Of a stretch of 10,151 bases of DNA, positions 1 to 5,985 are shown one piece after another. Each line of letters begins with the position of its first letter. Positions within the stretch are counted from its first letter, which is position 1. A program made the translations under genes and the position numbers. Under the pieces are notes generated by a model. The model was not told the DNA's origin. It saw only the letters and a program-made list of their open reading frames with translations, and made no database searches. Origin of the DNA: Entrophospora sp. SA101 (taxonomy: Eukaryota > Glomeromycota > Glomeromycetes > Entrophosporales > Entrophosporaceae); assembly GCA_958430865.1 (NCBI GenBank), contig CAUDNR010000438.1, positions 1 through 10,151 of the forward strand, in the 5' to 3' direction.

Positions 1-75
1 TCAAGAGAAGAGTTAGGAAGAGAGTTATTCTTCAACCAAGTCGAAAACCAACCCTTTAAATACATTTTCGAGTAG
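1..75 (+). CDS. Possible 3' end of an unidentified protein-coding gene (partial)
   Basis: Frame 1 is open from the left edge of the window to a TAG stop at 73-75, giving 24 residues of mixed charged and aromatic composition ending in Phe-Glu. Unlike nearby A/T-run sequence, the codons are varied (GTC, TTC, AAC, CAA, GAG), which is the only reason to think it is coding. If real, it is the last exon or C-terminus of a gene starting to the left of the window. An AATAAA hexamer occurs at about 416, too far to be convincing as its poly(A) signal. No domain is recognisable in so short a piece, and an open stretch of 24 codons can easily occur by chance. Confidence 0.3.
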   Translation, partial: SREELGRELFFNQVENQPFKYIFE

Positions 76-719
76 TATGATTTAATTTATTAGACTATTT
101 CAAAGGGTTGCTTCCAGCTTCTTAAATTGAACCATTTGTTAATGAAACAATTGTTCGTGAAGTGATTGTTGACAAAATGAATCAAACCCACATTAAATGT
201 TTTTATTTTTAAATTCATGATTTTAATTGATCAATCAATCAATGGTCTCTCCTGTAATAACGTTGTATATATAATAATAACGACACTTATTTTATGTGGT
301 CGAATGTAGAAGGTTGAGTTTCGTGCGCTGAAATGGCTTGAGAGTAATTTCTATACGAAAAAAATAACAAAAAAAAAAAGTTTGGACGGCTGTCCTATTC
401 ATATGTTTCGAATTTAATAAAATAGACTATTGTCTTGGCCCGAGTGATGTCATTTTTTTGCTCTTTGCGACGAAGAAGATGCAAAACCCAACTTGATTGA
501 ATATTTATTCTCGCGTAGCACGATGTGCGTGTTTTGTAACACGAAAAGCAAAAGCTCACATTGCGTTCTCAGTTGTAACCTTGTTATTATTATTATGTAT
601 TTTTTTGTGTACTGGTACGCTCATCAAAAACATCAAAATCATCAGATAAGAAAAACCAAAATTACAAAATTTTTTTAATGATTTTAATTGACCGGAAATT
701 ACTTAACAACTAACTTTTA
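76..719. other. Intergenic AT-rich sequence without a supported gene
   Basis: No frame here has the codon pattern of a gene. A 61-codon open frame at 493-678 begins with a non-ATG codon and ends in A-rich low-complexity sequence, so it is not accepted. The region contains TATA-like runs near 266-275, an A-tract at 357-380, and the 15-bp string TAATTGATCAATCAA at 224-238, which recurs exactly at 723-737. It could hold promoter or 3' flanking sequence, but nothing assigns it. Confidence 0.5.
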
Positions 720-1215
720 AACTAATTGATCAATCAACATGTTTATTACGAAATCATTGGTGAACATTCAATGTGTTCTAAATTGTTAAGAACATGTATG
801 CAACTACGTGTTTATTTTACACCATACATTTTTCTTTTTTTTTATGCTATGTGGATATGTTTATTGTCATGTCATACATGCTGCAATGTTAACATGTGTT
901 CCTACACCCATCATTGATTGTTGTTGCTGTCAATCAACATGTTCGAAATTGTTAAGGACACGTACGTGTTTATTTTTACACCATATGTCTTTCCTTTTTT
1001 TTCACACGCGGACGCGTTTATTGTCATGTCATCTATGCTGCAATGTTAACATGTGTTCCCACACCCATCATTGATTGTTGTTTGCTGTCAATTGACGTGT
1101 TCGAAATTGTTAAGAACACGTACCTATGCACTACGTGTTTATTTTTATACCTTATGTTTTTCTTTTTTTTTCACATGTGGACACGTTTATTGTCATGTCT
1201 ACATTAACATATGTT
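720..1215. repeat. Tandem repeat, about three copies of a ~160-bp unit
   Basis: The string TGTTC(T/G)AAATTGTTAAG starts at 774, 940 and 1098, so adjacent copies are 166 and 158 bp apart. Each copy then has, in order, an ACGTGTTTATTTT block, a C/T-rich run, GTTTATTGTCATGTC, CTGCAATGTTAACATGTGTTC (copies 1 and 2; copy 3 is diverged) and CATCATTGATTG. A partial, more diverged start may lie at 729-760. Each copy contains the arms AACA(C/T)GTA and TACGTGTT. In copies 1 and 3 these are separated by a short loop, whereas in copy 2 they abut as the 12-bp palindrome ACACGTACGTGT (958-969); this largely accounts for the shorter second period. Open frames across the array are by-products of the repeat. 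The units are contiguous and have no spacers, so this is a minisatellite-like array and not CRISPR. Confidence 0.88.
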
Positions 1216-1236
1216 TCTTGTGCTGCCATTCATTGA

Positions 1237-1347
1237 ATTACTGATTTTTACGATTTGGCTAGTGAAGAAAAATCAATGTTTGTTCTTGGATGAAAAAAAT
1301 TTGTAAAAAAGTTAATTGAATGTGCTACTAGATGCAAAGAAAATATT
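1237..1347 (+). pseudogene. Coding-like relic of an unidentified (possibly transposase-associated) protein
   Basis: The frame starting at 1237 reads as protein for 37 codons with one in-frame TGA at 1291-1293, ending at TGA 1348-1350. The residues begin ITDFYDLASEEKSMFVLG and, after the stop, continue with a basic stretch containing two cysteines (ECATRC). The codons are more varied than in the flanking A-rich sequence. The FYDL.S.EEK pattern is reminiscent of N-terminal regions of transposon-encoded proteins in AT-rich fungi, but this comes from recognition and no family can be named. It ends next to an A-rich low-complexity run, as a truncated relic would. Confidence 0.25.
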
Positions 1348-1378
1348 TGATACTCATAAAATAATTTAAACCACATCT

Positions 1379-1407
1379 AAAAAAAATAAAAAATAAAAAA
1401 TAAAAAC
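1379..1407. repeat. A-rich AAAAAT microsatellite
   Basis: Repeated AAAAAAT-like units form a near-perfect low-complexity tract between two coding-like relics. It could be the remains of a poly(A) tail of an inserted element or simple slippage, and the sequence does not decide between them. Confidence 0.7.
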
Positions 1408-1419
1408 TCTTAAATAATT

Positions 1420-1542
1420 ATGTCTTCCATCTTATCTACAATCACATTTGTAAAGTCTGTGAGTGGATCTAACATTTTGAATGGTATGGTAACTTCAAGA
1501 CTTAACAATGATGATTTTTTGGACTTTACATTCAGTCTTTAA
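1420..1542 (+). pseudogene. Short open frame upstream of the helicase relic, possibly its decayed upstream part
   Basis: An ATG at 1420 opens a 40-codon frame ending with TAA at 1540-1542. The translation starts MSSILSTITFVKS and ends with an acidic/aromatic run (NDDFLDFTF). It lies about 45 bp upstream of the recognisable Pif1-like segment on the same strand. It could therefore be part of the same ancient gene in a shifted frame, or a chance ORF. No Pif1 motif is visible in it. Confidence 0.2.
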
Positions 1543-1588
1543 TTCCAACGAAGACATCATGATCCAGGATATACAGGATTCTTTTATG

Positions 1589-2028
1589 ATATTTATTGGA
1601 GGTGCTCGCATAATGTTCCTAAATAATAAATTGTTTGAACATGAGTAATTGCCAAGGTAATTGATGATAATGATGTCGAGGTCGCTTTCCCCACAGCTAA
1701 CAATATTTAAAGATAAATGTTCAAAGAGAAATCATATACTTCACTATCAATGGAATACCAGCATCCAGGAAGCAATTTCCAATTCAGAATGCATTTGCAC
1801 TCACTGTTCACAAGACACAAGGCCTTACACAGCCACACTCAACTGTATCCATTGATGAAAATATGTTCGCCACAGGACAGATATGTGACGATGAGTAGGG
1901 CACCTTCGTGGGATTCTCTGGGTATATTATCTTTTGATTTTGATTGCATAAAGGTAGATAGACATGTTATTGATGAGTACAAAAGGTTAAATCTCTTGAA
2001 CCAAAATGGCTTGAAAGAATTGATGTAA
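1589..2028 (+). pseudogene. Pif1-like DNA helicase, C-terminal fragment, frameshifted
   Basis: Pif1-family helicases are 5'-to-3' superfamily 1B DNA helicases, present as cellular genes and as the helicase part of Helitrons. Three reading frames together give the C-terminal part. Frame 2 (1589-1645) gives GGARIMFLNNKL, the 'GARVM' region before motif V. Frame 1 (1645-1707) gives a VIDDNDVEVAFPTANN segment. Frame 3 (1740-1882) gives FPIQNAFALTVHKTQGLT, the conserved motif V region. Frame 1 again (1881-2028) gives YVTMSRAPSWDSLGIL, which is motif VI, and the protein then ends normally at TAA 2026-2028. The switch near 1880 is explained by loss of one AT dinucleotide. A stop at 1708 and at least two other shifts upstream confirm decay. 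Walker A/B motifs (N-terminal half) are absent, so it cannot be a functional ATPase. Confidence 0.85.
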
Positions 2029-2331
2029 TAAAAAAAAATACCTTGTAAAAAAAAGTATGTAAAAAAAATCATTAGAAAATTAATTATCAACGTAATAAAT
2101 AAATAAATAAATAAATAAATGAATAAAATAAATAAATGAATAAATAAACAAATAAATTGTTTTTCATTTTTCACTTATCAAAAAATTATGCAATCAGAAA
2201 TTAATAAGACAATCATGATTTGTTATCATTATATTTGTGTGTAGTAGTCCTGCTCTAAACCTGAAAACACCATCATCAAATCCATCGTCTTTGATTTAAA
2301 TACTGTTAAATCTCAAACTCATGAAAAATAA
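2029..2331. other. Non-coding spacer with an (AAAT)n microsatellite
   Basis: About 300 bp follow the helicase stop codon. The first part is A-tract-rich, 2094-2157 is an imperfect AAAT/AATAAATG array, and 2160-2331 is ordinary AT-rich sequence without an open frame of note. AATAAA occurs many times in the microsatellite and so has no diagnostic value as a poly(A) signal. Confidence 0.6.
2094..2157. repeat. Imperfect (AAAT)n microsatellite
   Basis: About 16 tetranucleotide units, mostly AAAT with a few GAAT/CAAA variants, run directly one after the other. The reverse-strand ORF that crosses it is only a low-complexity translation of the repeat (Phe/Ile/Leu/Tyr-rich) and is not a gene. Confidence 0.92.
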
Positions 2332-2469
2332 ATGATTTATAAAGAGGAAGTAAAAAAAGTAATATTGCTTGTAGGTATTTTAAAACAAGAAGGTGATGTT
2401 GTGGAATATCAAGCAACTCTAAGGCATGGCGATAAAAGAAATTACGTGTGGAAAAGGATTGATGACTAA
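2332..2469 (+). CDS. Small ORF of 45 codons, unidentified
   Basis: ATG at 2332 is preceded directly by an in-frame TAA (2329-2331), and the frame ends at TAA 2467-2469. The product starts MIYKEEVKKVILLVGILKQ and continues with a charged segment ending YVWKRIDD. The second half uses varied codons (CAA, CAT, GGC, TGG, GTG), unlike chance ORFs in this AT-rich sequence, so it may be real coding sequence or an exon remnant. A TTGCTTGTAG string at about 2366-2375 would be a plausible 3' splice site, in which case only the downstream part would be an exon. It lies just upstream of the GC-rich repeat. No domain is recognised. Confidence 0.3.
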   Translation: MIYKEEVKKVILLVGILKQEGDVVEYQATLRHGDKRNYVWKRIDD

Positions 2470-2660
2470 TAGTCAATTAATTTTTTCTCATTTTTATGCA
2501 CGCGTATATAAATTTTTTTTTTTTTGAAATTTGAAAAATTGTGTAATATATTATTAACTAAAATAATAATAAATTCTTTCGAATATGTTTTTCTGCGAAT
2601 TCGGAAACGTAAATGAAAATCTCTTGTCTTTCTGTGAAACATTTTGATTTTTGTGTAATG

Positions 2661-2745
2661 GAGAGCGGCTCTAAGAACCGCTCCACCTATTGGAGCGGCT
2701 CCACAAGAGCCGAACGGAGCGGAGCGGAACCGCCCCATCCCTAGC
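2661..2745. repeat. GC-rich palindromic block resembling a hAT-type transposon end
   Basis: In otherwise AT-rich DNA this block is dominated by GGAGCGG, CCGCTCC and CGGCTC words. GAGCGG (2662-2667) pairs with CCGCTC (2678-2683). GGAGCGGCTCC (2692-2702) is followed by GAGCCGAACGGAGCGGAGCGG. Read on the minus strand, its right edge begins CTAGGGATGGGGCGGTTC. This resembles terminal inverted repeats of hAT-superfamily DNA transposons and their MITEs, which often start (C/T)AGGG(A/G)TGG(G) and continue into short repeated words. No matching second end and no target-site duplication were found within the window, so it may be a solo end or a truncated copy. Confidence 0.5.
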
Positions 2746-2994
2746 AATAAGTAGTAGTAGTAAGATAAGTATATAAAAAAATCAAGTCAATTACACATAA
2801 ACATTTTAGCCATTAAGAATTACCCCTATTTTTAATCTACGACTCTGTCGTCATATGTCAAGATTTTTTTATGTGTCAAAGACACTAGCTCCGATATTCT
2901 GAGATTTACTTGTCTATTTTTGTCATTTTAACATGTAATATATGTATTCTGATTTGTTGATCCAAGTCACGTATAATATCACTACTACATGTGA
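2746..2994. other. Intergenic sequence between the GC-rich block and the next open stretch
   Basis: A short (AGT)n run at about 2750-2761 is followed by AT-rich sequence with no open frame that looks coding, apart from a 30-codon frame beginning with ATG at 2942 that stops at 3032-3034 in the poly(A) run. TTTTAAC at about 2925-2931 is branch-point-like, so this could be intron or upstream sequence for the 2995-3159 segment. Confidence 0.35.
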
Positions 2995-3159
2995 TTTCCT
3001 GCTTTCTATAAGCGATCTCAGACAAAAAAAATAATTTCTGGTAAGTGCGAATACATTACAGCTACTATATACAATGTGTTATTGGATTTATATCGGCGAT
3101 CCGTGCGTGATATTGGTTTTCCAATAGATGATCGATTATTTCGTGACTTAGCAATATAG
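2995..3159 (+). pseudogene. Coding-like 54-codon segment lacking a start, unidentified exon or gene remnant
   Basis: Frame 1 is open from 2995 (after TGA 2992-2994) to TAG 3157-3159. The translation has a strikingly protein-like composition: a basic start, then GKCEYITATIYNVLLDLYRR, then an ending with DIGFPIDDRLFRDLAI. There is no ATG in this frame near its start. An upstream ATG frame (2942-3031) would join it only by a one-base shift inside an eight-A run (3024-3031). Alternatively it is a terminal exon whose acceptor is one of the AGs at about 3012 or 3021. A GTAAGT at 3041 and a TTACAG at 3056-3061 look like splice signals but are only 21 bp apart, too close for an intron. No family recognised. 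Confidence 0.35.
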
Positions 3160-3650
3160 TTTTTTGATTCAAATTTTTTGTTCATTTATTATTGCGGCTA
3201 TGCCTCTATAAATTTAATCGAAAAAATATGAATATAAAGAAAAGTTAGTTGCAAAAGAAATACAGTGTGTTTCAAAAAAAAAATGGTTTGCACGAAAAAT
3301 CACATGCAAGGTAGATAAACAAAATTAGATTCATTTATTAAATAAAAAAAATCAATAAGAAATTATACCACTGTTTTTTTTCTAAAACCAACTCACATTT
3401 CTGTATGACGATAATTTTGATATTTTATCCATATTAAATAGTTGACTACATAAATCTGAGCACGAGCTTGCGAGTGAACAAGGCTAATAGAGTTATTTTA
3501 AAAAAGTCATATAATTATGAACTTTGGCTCATTTAATACGCAAAAGATCACCCATACAAACAAAAAGATTAGTAATTTTTTTCCACAAAAGAATTTTAGA
3601 ATGGACCGATTTTGCCCAAATGTTCATAGCCGAATTATTAATCAGAACCC
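3160..3650. other. Intergenic region upstream of the small secreted-protein gene
   Basis: AT-rich sequence with A-tracts and no supported gene. The frame that begins at 3524 and runs into the secreted-protein start is continuous with it, but its first 63 codons are upstream of the TATA-like element and the likely transcription start, so I treat it as non-coding. Confidence 0.5.
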
Positions 3651-3652
3651 AA

Positions 3653-3660
3653 TATATATA
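3653..3660 (+). promoter_or_regulatory. TATA-like element of the small secreted-protein gene
   Basis: TATATATA lies 53 bp before the ATG at 3713. With a usual 25-35-bp TATA-to-start distance this predicts a 5' UTR of roughly 20-30 nt in the A-rich stretch at about 3685-3700. In so AT-rich a genome TATA words are common, so the position relative to the gene is the only support. Confidence 0.4.
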
Positions 3661-3712
3661 CATCGAGAACAAGAAAAAAAGTAAAAATTTTTATAATAAA
3701 ATATTACTCATC

Positions 3713-4136
3713 ATGAAATTCAACCTAATCATTGCCATCATCTTTAATCTAACGATTGGCCTAACACTTGTGCCACTCATTGAAAGTAAATACTTTTTAA
3801 AAGATCACACTTTGGAAAAAAATTAATTGTATGTTCTAACAACTCTATGTTTACTACACAGGTCATACAGTTTGGATCCATAACAAAATGTGGCCAGGTA
3901 CATTTGGCAAGGTTACAGTCATGGTAGATGGATCAGAAAGGAGTAGTGGGAGTTCAACTGCTCACCACGGTTTTAGTGTTCAAGTGTATGATGATATAAA
4001 AATTTTTAACCTTTCATTCGCTGTCGAGCTTTCAGGCAAAAAAGATAAGACTCGTGGACCATTCAGAAATCACCGAGATTACGAATGGAAAATGACTGGT
4101 AGTGTAGATGGATGGGATATTGAAGAGCTATCCTAA
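3713..4136 (+). CDS. Small putative secreted protein, two exons, 115 residues
   Basis: Exon 1 is 3713-3785 and exon 2 is 3862-4136, which join in phase 1 to give 115 residues and a TAA stop. Exon 1 encodes a classical signal peptide: MKF, a hydrophobic core of Ile/Leu/Ala/Phe at about residues 5-22, then PLIES. Exon 2 gives a soluble, cysteine-free mature domain of about 90 residues with alternating hydrophobic and polar stretches suggesting beta strands (KVTVMVDG, FSVQVYDDIKIFNLSFAVEL). A Gly/Ser-rich loop with AHHG and an ending GSVDGWDIEEL complete it. The ATG at 3713 is chosen because the hydrophobic signal follows at once and the TATA-like element sits 53 bp upstream. ATTAAA at 4244-4249 is a weak poly(A) candidate. 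Neighbours are transposon relics. No known domain is identified. The role (for example effector or wall protein) is inference from size and signal only. Confidence 0.8.
3786..3861 (+). other. Spliceosomal intron of the small secreted-protein gene
   Basis: GTAAAT at the 5' end (after GAA-A), TTCTAACAA containing a CTAAC branch site about 25 nt before the acceptor, and TACACAG at the 3' end. Length is 76 nt. Without splicing, the frame from exon 1 ends at 3824-3826. Splicing restores an AGT serine codon and joins exactly the frame that is open to 4136. Confidence 0.85.
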
Positions 4137-4394
4137 TAATATTCCCCTTTCTTATTTCTTTACTAAAAAATTTCTATCTAAATCATGATGTTATATTTTC
4201 ATATTAACTTTAGCATAATTTAATCATTTCATTTTACTATACAATTAAACAATTAATTATTTTTACCAATTTCTTAAAATACATTCTGGGATTTATTTGC
4301 ATTTTGATAATACCGATCTTGAGCATGTTTCATAAACTTACTACCTGGCCGGTAAAGATATTTGATTACTGCATGCTGTATTATTTTGCAGAAT
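4137..4394. other. 3' flank of the secreted-protein gene
   Basis: AT-rich sequence, likely 3' UTR and terminator of the preceding gene. ATTAAA at 4244-4249 is the closest poly(A)-signal-like hexamer on the plus strand. No open frame of interest. Confidence 0.4.
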
Positions 4395-4682
4395 TTACTT
4401 GTTTTTGATATATACCACAACGAAATGTTTTCTAATACATGGATGCTTAAAACAATATGGTTGATGTTTTAAATGAGTGAGAGCCAACCCTTTATACCAA
4501 TAATGACATTTAGCACATCGTCCATATGAAATTTCTGTGGACATGTATTTTCTAAGAACATTATTAGGCATATAAATGTATAAGGAATAGTGTAAATTTG
4601 TTTTAGGCACATGGGTGAATCAAAGATTCGTGCATTTGGCACTGCCCTTATTCCAATTAAAATTGTGACTATATTCTACCAT
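4395..4682 (-). pseudogene. Zinc-finger-like small protein with one in-frame TGA
   Basis: On the minus strand an ATG at 4682-4680 opens a frame of 95 codons interrupted once, by TGA at 4622-4620 (codon 21). After it the frame runs to a stop at 4397-4395. The second part contains GRCAKCHYWYKGLALTHLKH followed by QPYC, a C-x2-C-x13-H-x3-C arrangement (also H at C-x2-C-x10). This is close to the C2H2 or C2HC zinc fingers common in fungal and transposon-encoded proteins. Upstream of the stop there is another Cys (KCTN). TGA follows CTT and precedes TTC, so a single C-to-T change in a CGA codon would explain it, but read-through or sequencing error cannot be excluded. It is oriented opposite to the secreted-protein gene. 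Function unknown. Confidence 0.4.
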
Positions 4683-4908
4683 TATATGAAAATTAGCTAT
4701 TTATTATATTTTTATTATTTTATCAAGCGAATGTACTGGCATGTGAATTTAAAAATAATAAAAATACAATAGGGTATACCTGAAAAATTAGGTCACATGA
4801 AAAAAACGTGTAGGTATTATCGAAGCAAGCATGTTATCAATAACAATTCATTTTTAACGAGTAATACTAGATTTCTGAATCAAATTCATTTAGTGTGAAT
4901 TTTCGCAT
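4683..4908. other. Short AT-rich spacer
   Basis: No open frame with coding character. It separates two minus-strand relics, which could once have been parts of one gene, but no splice signals are clear enough to say so. Confidence 0.3.
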
Positions 4909-5189
4909 TTAAACTTTTTTTACTTTTTTTTTCTTTTTAGAACACCTACTATGAATTTCTCTTGCATCTATTTCATCTATAACACCCTCTAAATATTCTA
5001 AATAATTATTCGTAGTTTTTTGTTTTTTCTCCATATCATTGATTGTTTAGAGAGCTTTTTATATTTCTGTTCATAGTTTGGGCTTGATATCATTGATACT
5101 GGAATAAAATTAATATCTGAAGAGTCAAAGACTCGATGTTTTGCATCACCACTATATACTATCACTGTTTTAATTTCTTGTGTTTTATT
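4909..5189 (-). pseudogene. Unidentified coding relic with a lysine-rich C-terminus
   Basis: The minus strand from about 5189 reads NKTQEIKTVIVYSGDAKHRV, then a segment with SSDINFIPVSMISS, in one frame until TAG near 5010. From about 5030 a second frame takes over (DMEKKQKTTNNYLEYLEGVI) and runs through an acidic stretch into SKKKKKVKKV and TAA at 4911-4909. Joined, the two frames make about 90 residues, so one frameshift is required. The acidic/coiled segment followed by a Lys-rich tail, possibly a nuclear-localisation-like end, is protein-like. No start codon is evident at the upstream end (an in-frame stop lies just beyond 5210), so the N-terminus is missing. No family is recognised. A retrotransposon or host origin is equally possible. 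Confidence 0.4.
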
Positions 5190-5285
5190 AAAATAATATA
5201 TATTAGATATTTATTATAGGGAAAAAAATATATGCTTTAATAATTAGTAGTTATAAAGATAAATAAATTTGATATTATATTAACA
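5190..5285. other. Spacer between divergent relics
   Basis: About 95 bp of A/T-only-like sequence between the minus-strand relic ending at the left and the plus-strand relic at the right. It could have been a shared promoter, but no motif is specific enough. Confidence 0.25.
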
Positions 5286-5913
5286 ATGCATTTATTTTAT
5301 TATAACAAATATGATAATCAAAACGAAACACATGATCAATTATATGACTATTTTATATAAAAAGAAGGATATAATAGCAATTCAAGAAAACTTGGTATTA
5401 ACGGCAATGCAAATCATGTAACAGTGCATCAAAATAAGACAGAACAAAACCCGAAGGAAAAACGCTTGATGATTCATATAAGTTGTTATTACATTTGGTG
5501 GAAAATCTTGACATTGATAACAATCCCATTCTAGCAGTGGAGTGGTATAACACTGTTGTAAATCTAAGCAATAAAGTTTCTATTGATTATCACTTTCGAA
5601 ATTATATAATTTGCTTTTATATTTAGAAAAGGATATAATGCAATTCAGGAAGAACTTGGTATTGTCGGTTATACTAATCTATAAATAGCAGAAGCAGCTG
5701 ATAAAAACGCAAGAGCATATCTTCAAAAGTTTGAGAAATTTCATGATCCCTTAGAAGATGTCCCAAGTGTGATATTACAAAAATTTGGTGGTAAAGAAAA
5801 TTTGGATTACCGGAGAGGGACTTCCATTGTTTCCAAATGTCTCTCCTAAACAATTACATGAAGTTTTCACCAAAAAATTGGCTAGCACCGATCAGTATCC
5901 ATGTCTAGAATAA
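5286..5913 (+). pseudogene. Broken gene of unknown function with a repeated GYN..LGI motif
   Basis: A plus-strand frame from ATG 5286 has one in-frame TAA (about 5358) and is then open to 5533. It includes GYNSNSRKLGINGNANHVTV and a lysine/glutamine-rich piece. A second frame overlaps it with DDSYKLLLHLVENLDIDNNP and ILAVEWYNTVVNLSNK, ending at about 5625. At 5631 the frame GYNAIQEELGIVGYTNL begins, meets TAA, and continues as IAEAADKNARAYLQKFEKFH with DPLEDVPSVILQKFGG. After a further shift near 5805 it continues as GEGLPLFPNVSPKQLHEVF and ends at TAA 5911-5913. The first motif (5367) and its repeat (5631) are 264 bp apart. Composition is soluble and helical. I recognise no family; the AVEWY segment faintly recalls Sel1-like repeats but is not enough to call. 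Confidence 0.4.
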
Positions 5914-5985
5914 GATAGCTAATCTTTTCATTATTTTTATCATTACAGTATATTTATTTCTGATTTTTTTTACTGTATACTGATA

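Noticed and set aside
493..678. 61-codon plus-strand ORF with Cys residues and a hydrophobic segment
   Set aside because: Starts at a non-ATG codon, ends in A-rich low-complexity sequence, and has no promoter or family resemblance; expected by chance.
720..1215. Possible CRISPR array
   Set aside because: The units are long, contiguous and without unique spacers, and the sequence is eukaryotic in character.
726..1244. Several overlapping ORFs of 60-90 codons with Cys/His-rich repeats
   Set aside because: They are translations of the 160-bp tandem repeat in different frames; the repeat explains the recurring CHV/CNVNMC patterns.
1839..2174. 111-codon minus-strand ORF, hydrophobic
   Set aside because: Opposite strand of the helicase relic and the AAAT microsatellite; its Phe/Ile/Leu/Tyr runs are the microsatellite read backwards.
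2466..2747. 93-codon minus-strand ORF rich in Gly/Arg/Ala
   Set aside because: Its first part is the GC-rich palindromic block and the rest A-rich sequence; no coding character independent of the repeat.
3041..3061. GTAAGT..TTACAG mini-intron
   Set aside because: Only 21 bp, below any spliceosomal intron length expected in fungi, and a multiple of three with no stop.
3524..3712. N-terminal extension of the secreted-protein frame
   Set aside because: Upstream of the TATA-like box and would bury the signal peptide; the ATG at 3713 is the better start.
5367..5620. Sel1-like repeats in the unknown plus-strand relic
   Set aside because: Only the AVEWY segment and loose spacing agree; the conserved glycines and alanines of Sel1 repeats are not there consistently.
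5556..5624. 69-bp intron GTAAAT..TTTAG within the 5286-5913 relic
   Set aside because: Splicing would produce an immediate stop (TAA) after the junction, so it does not repair the gene.
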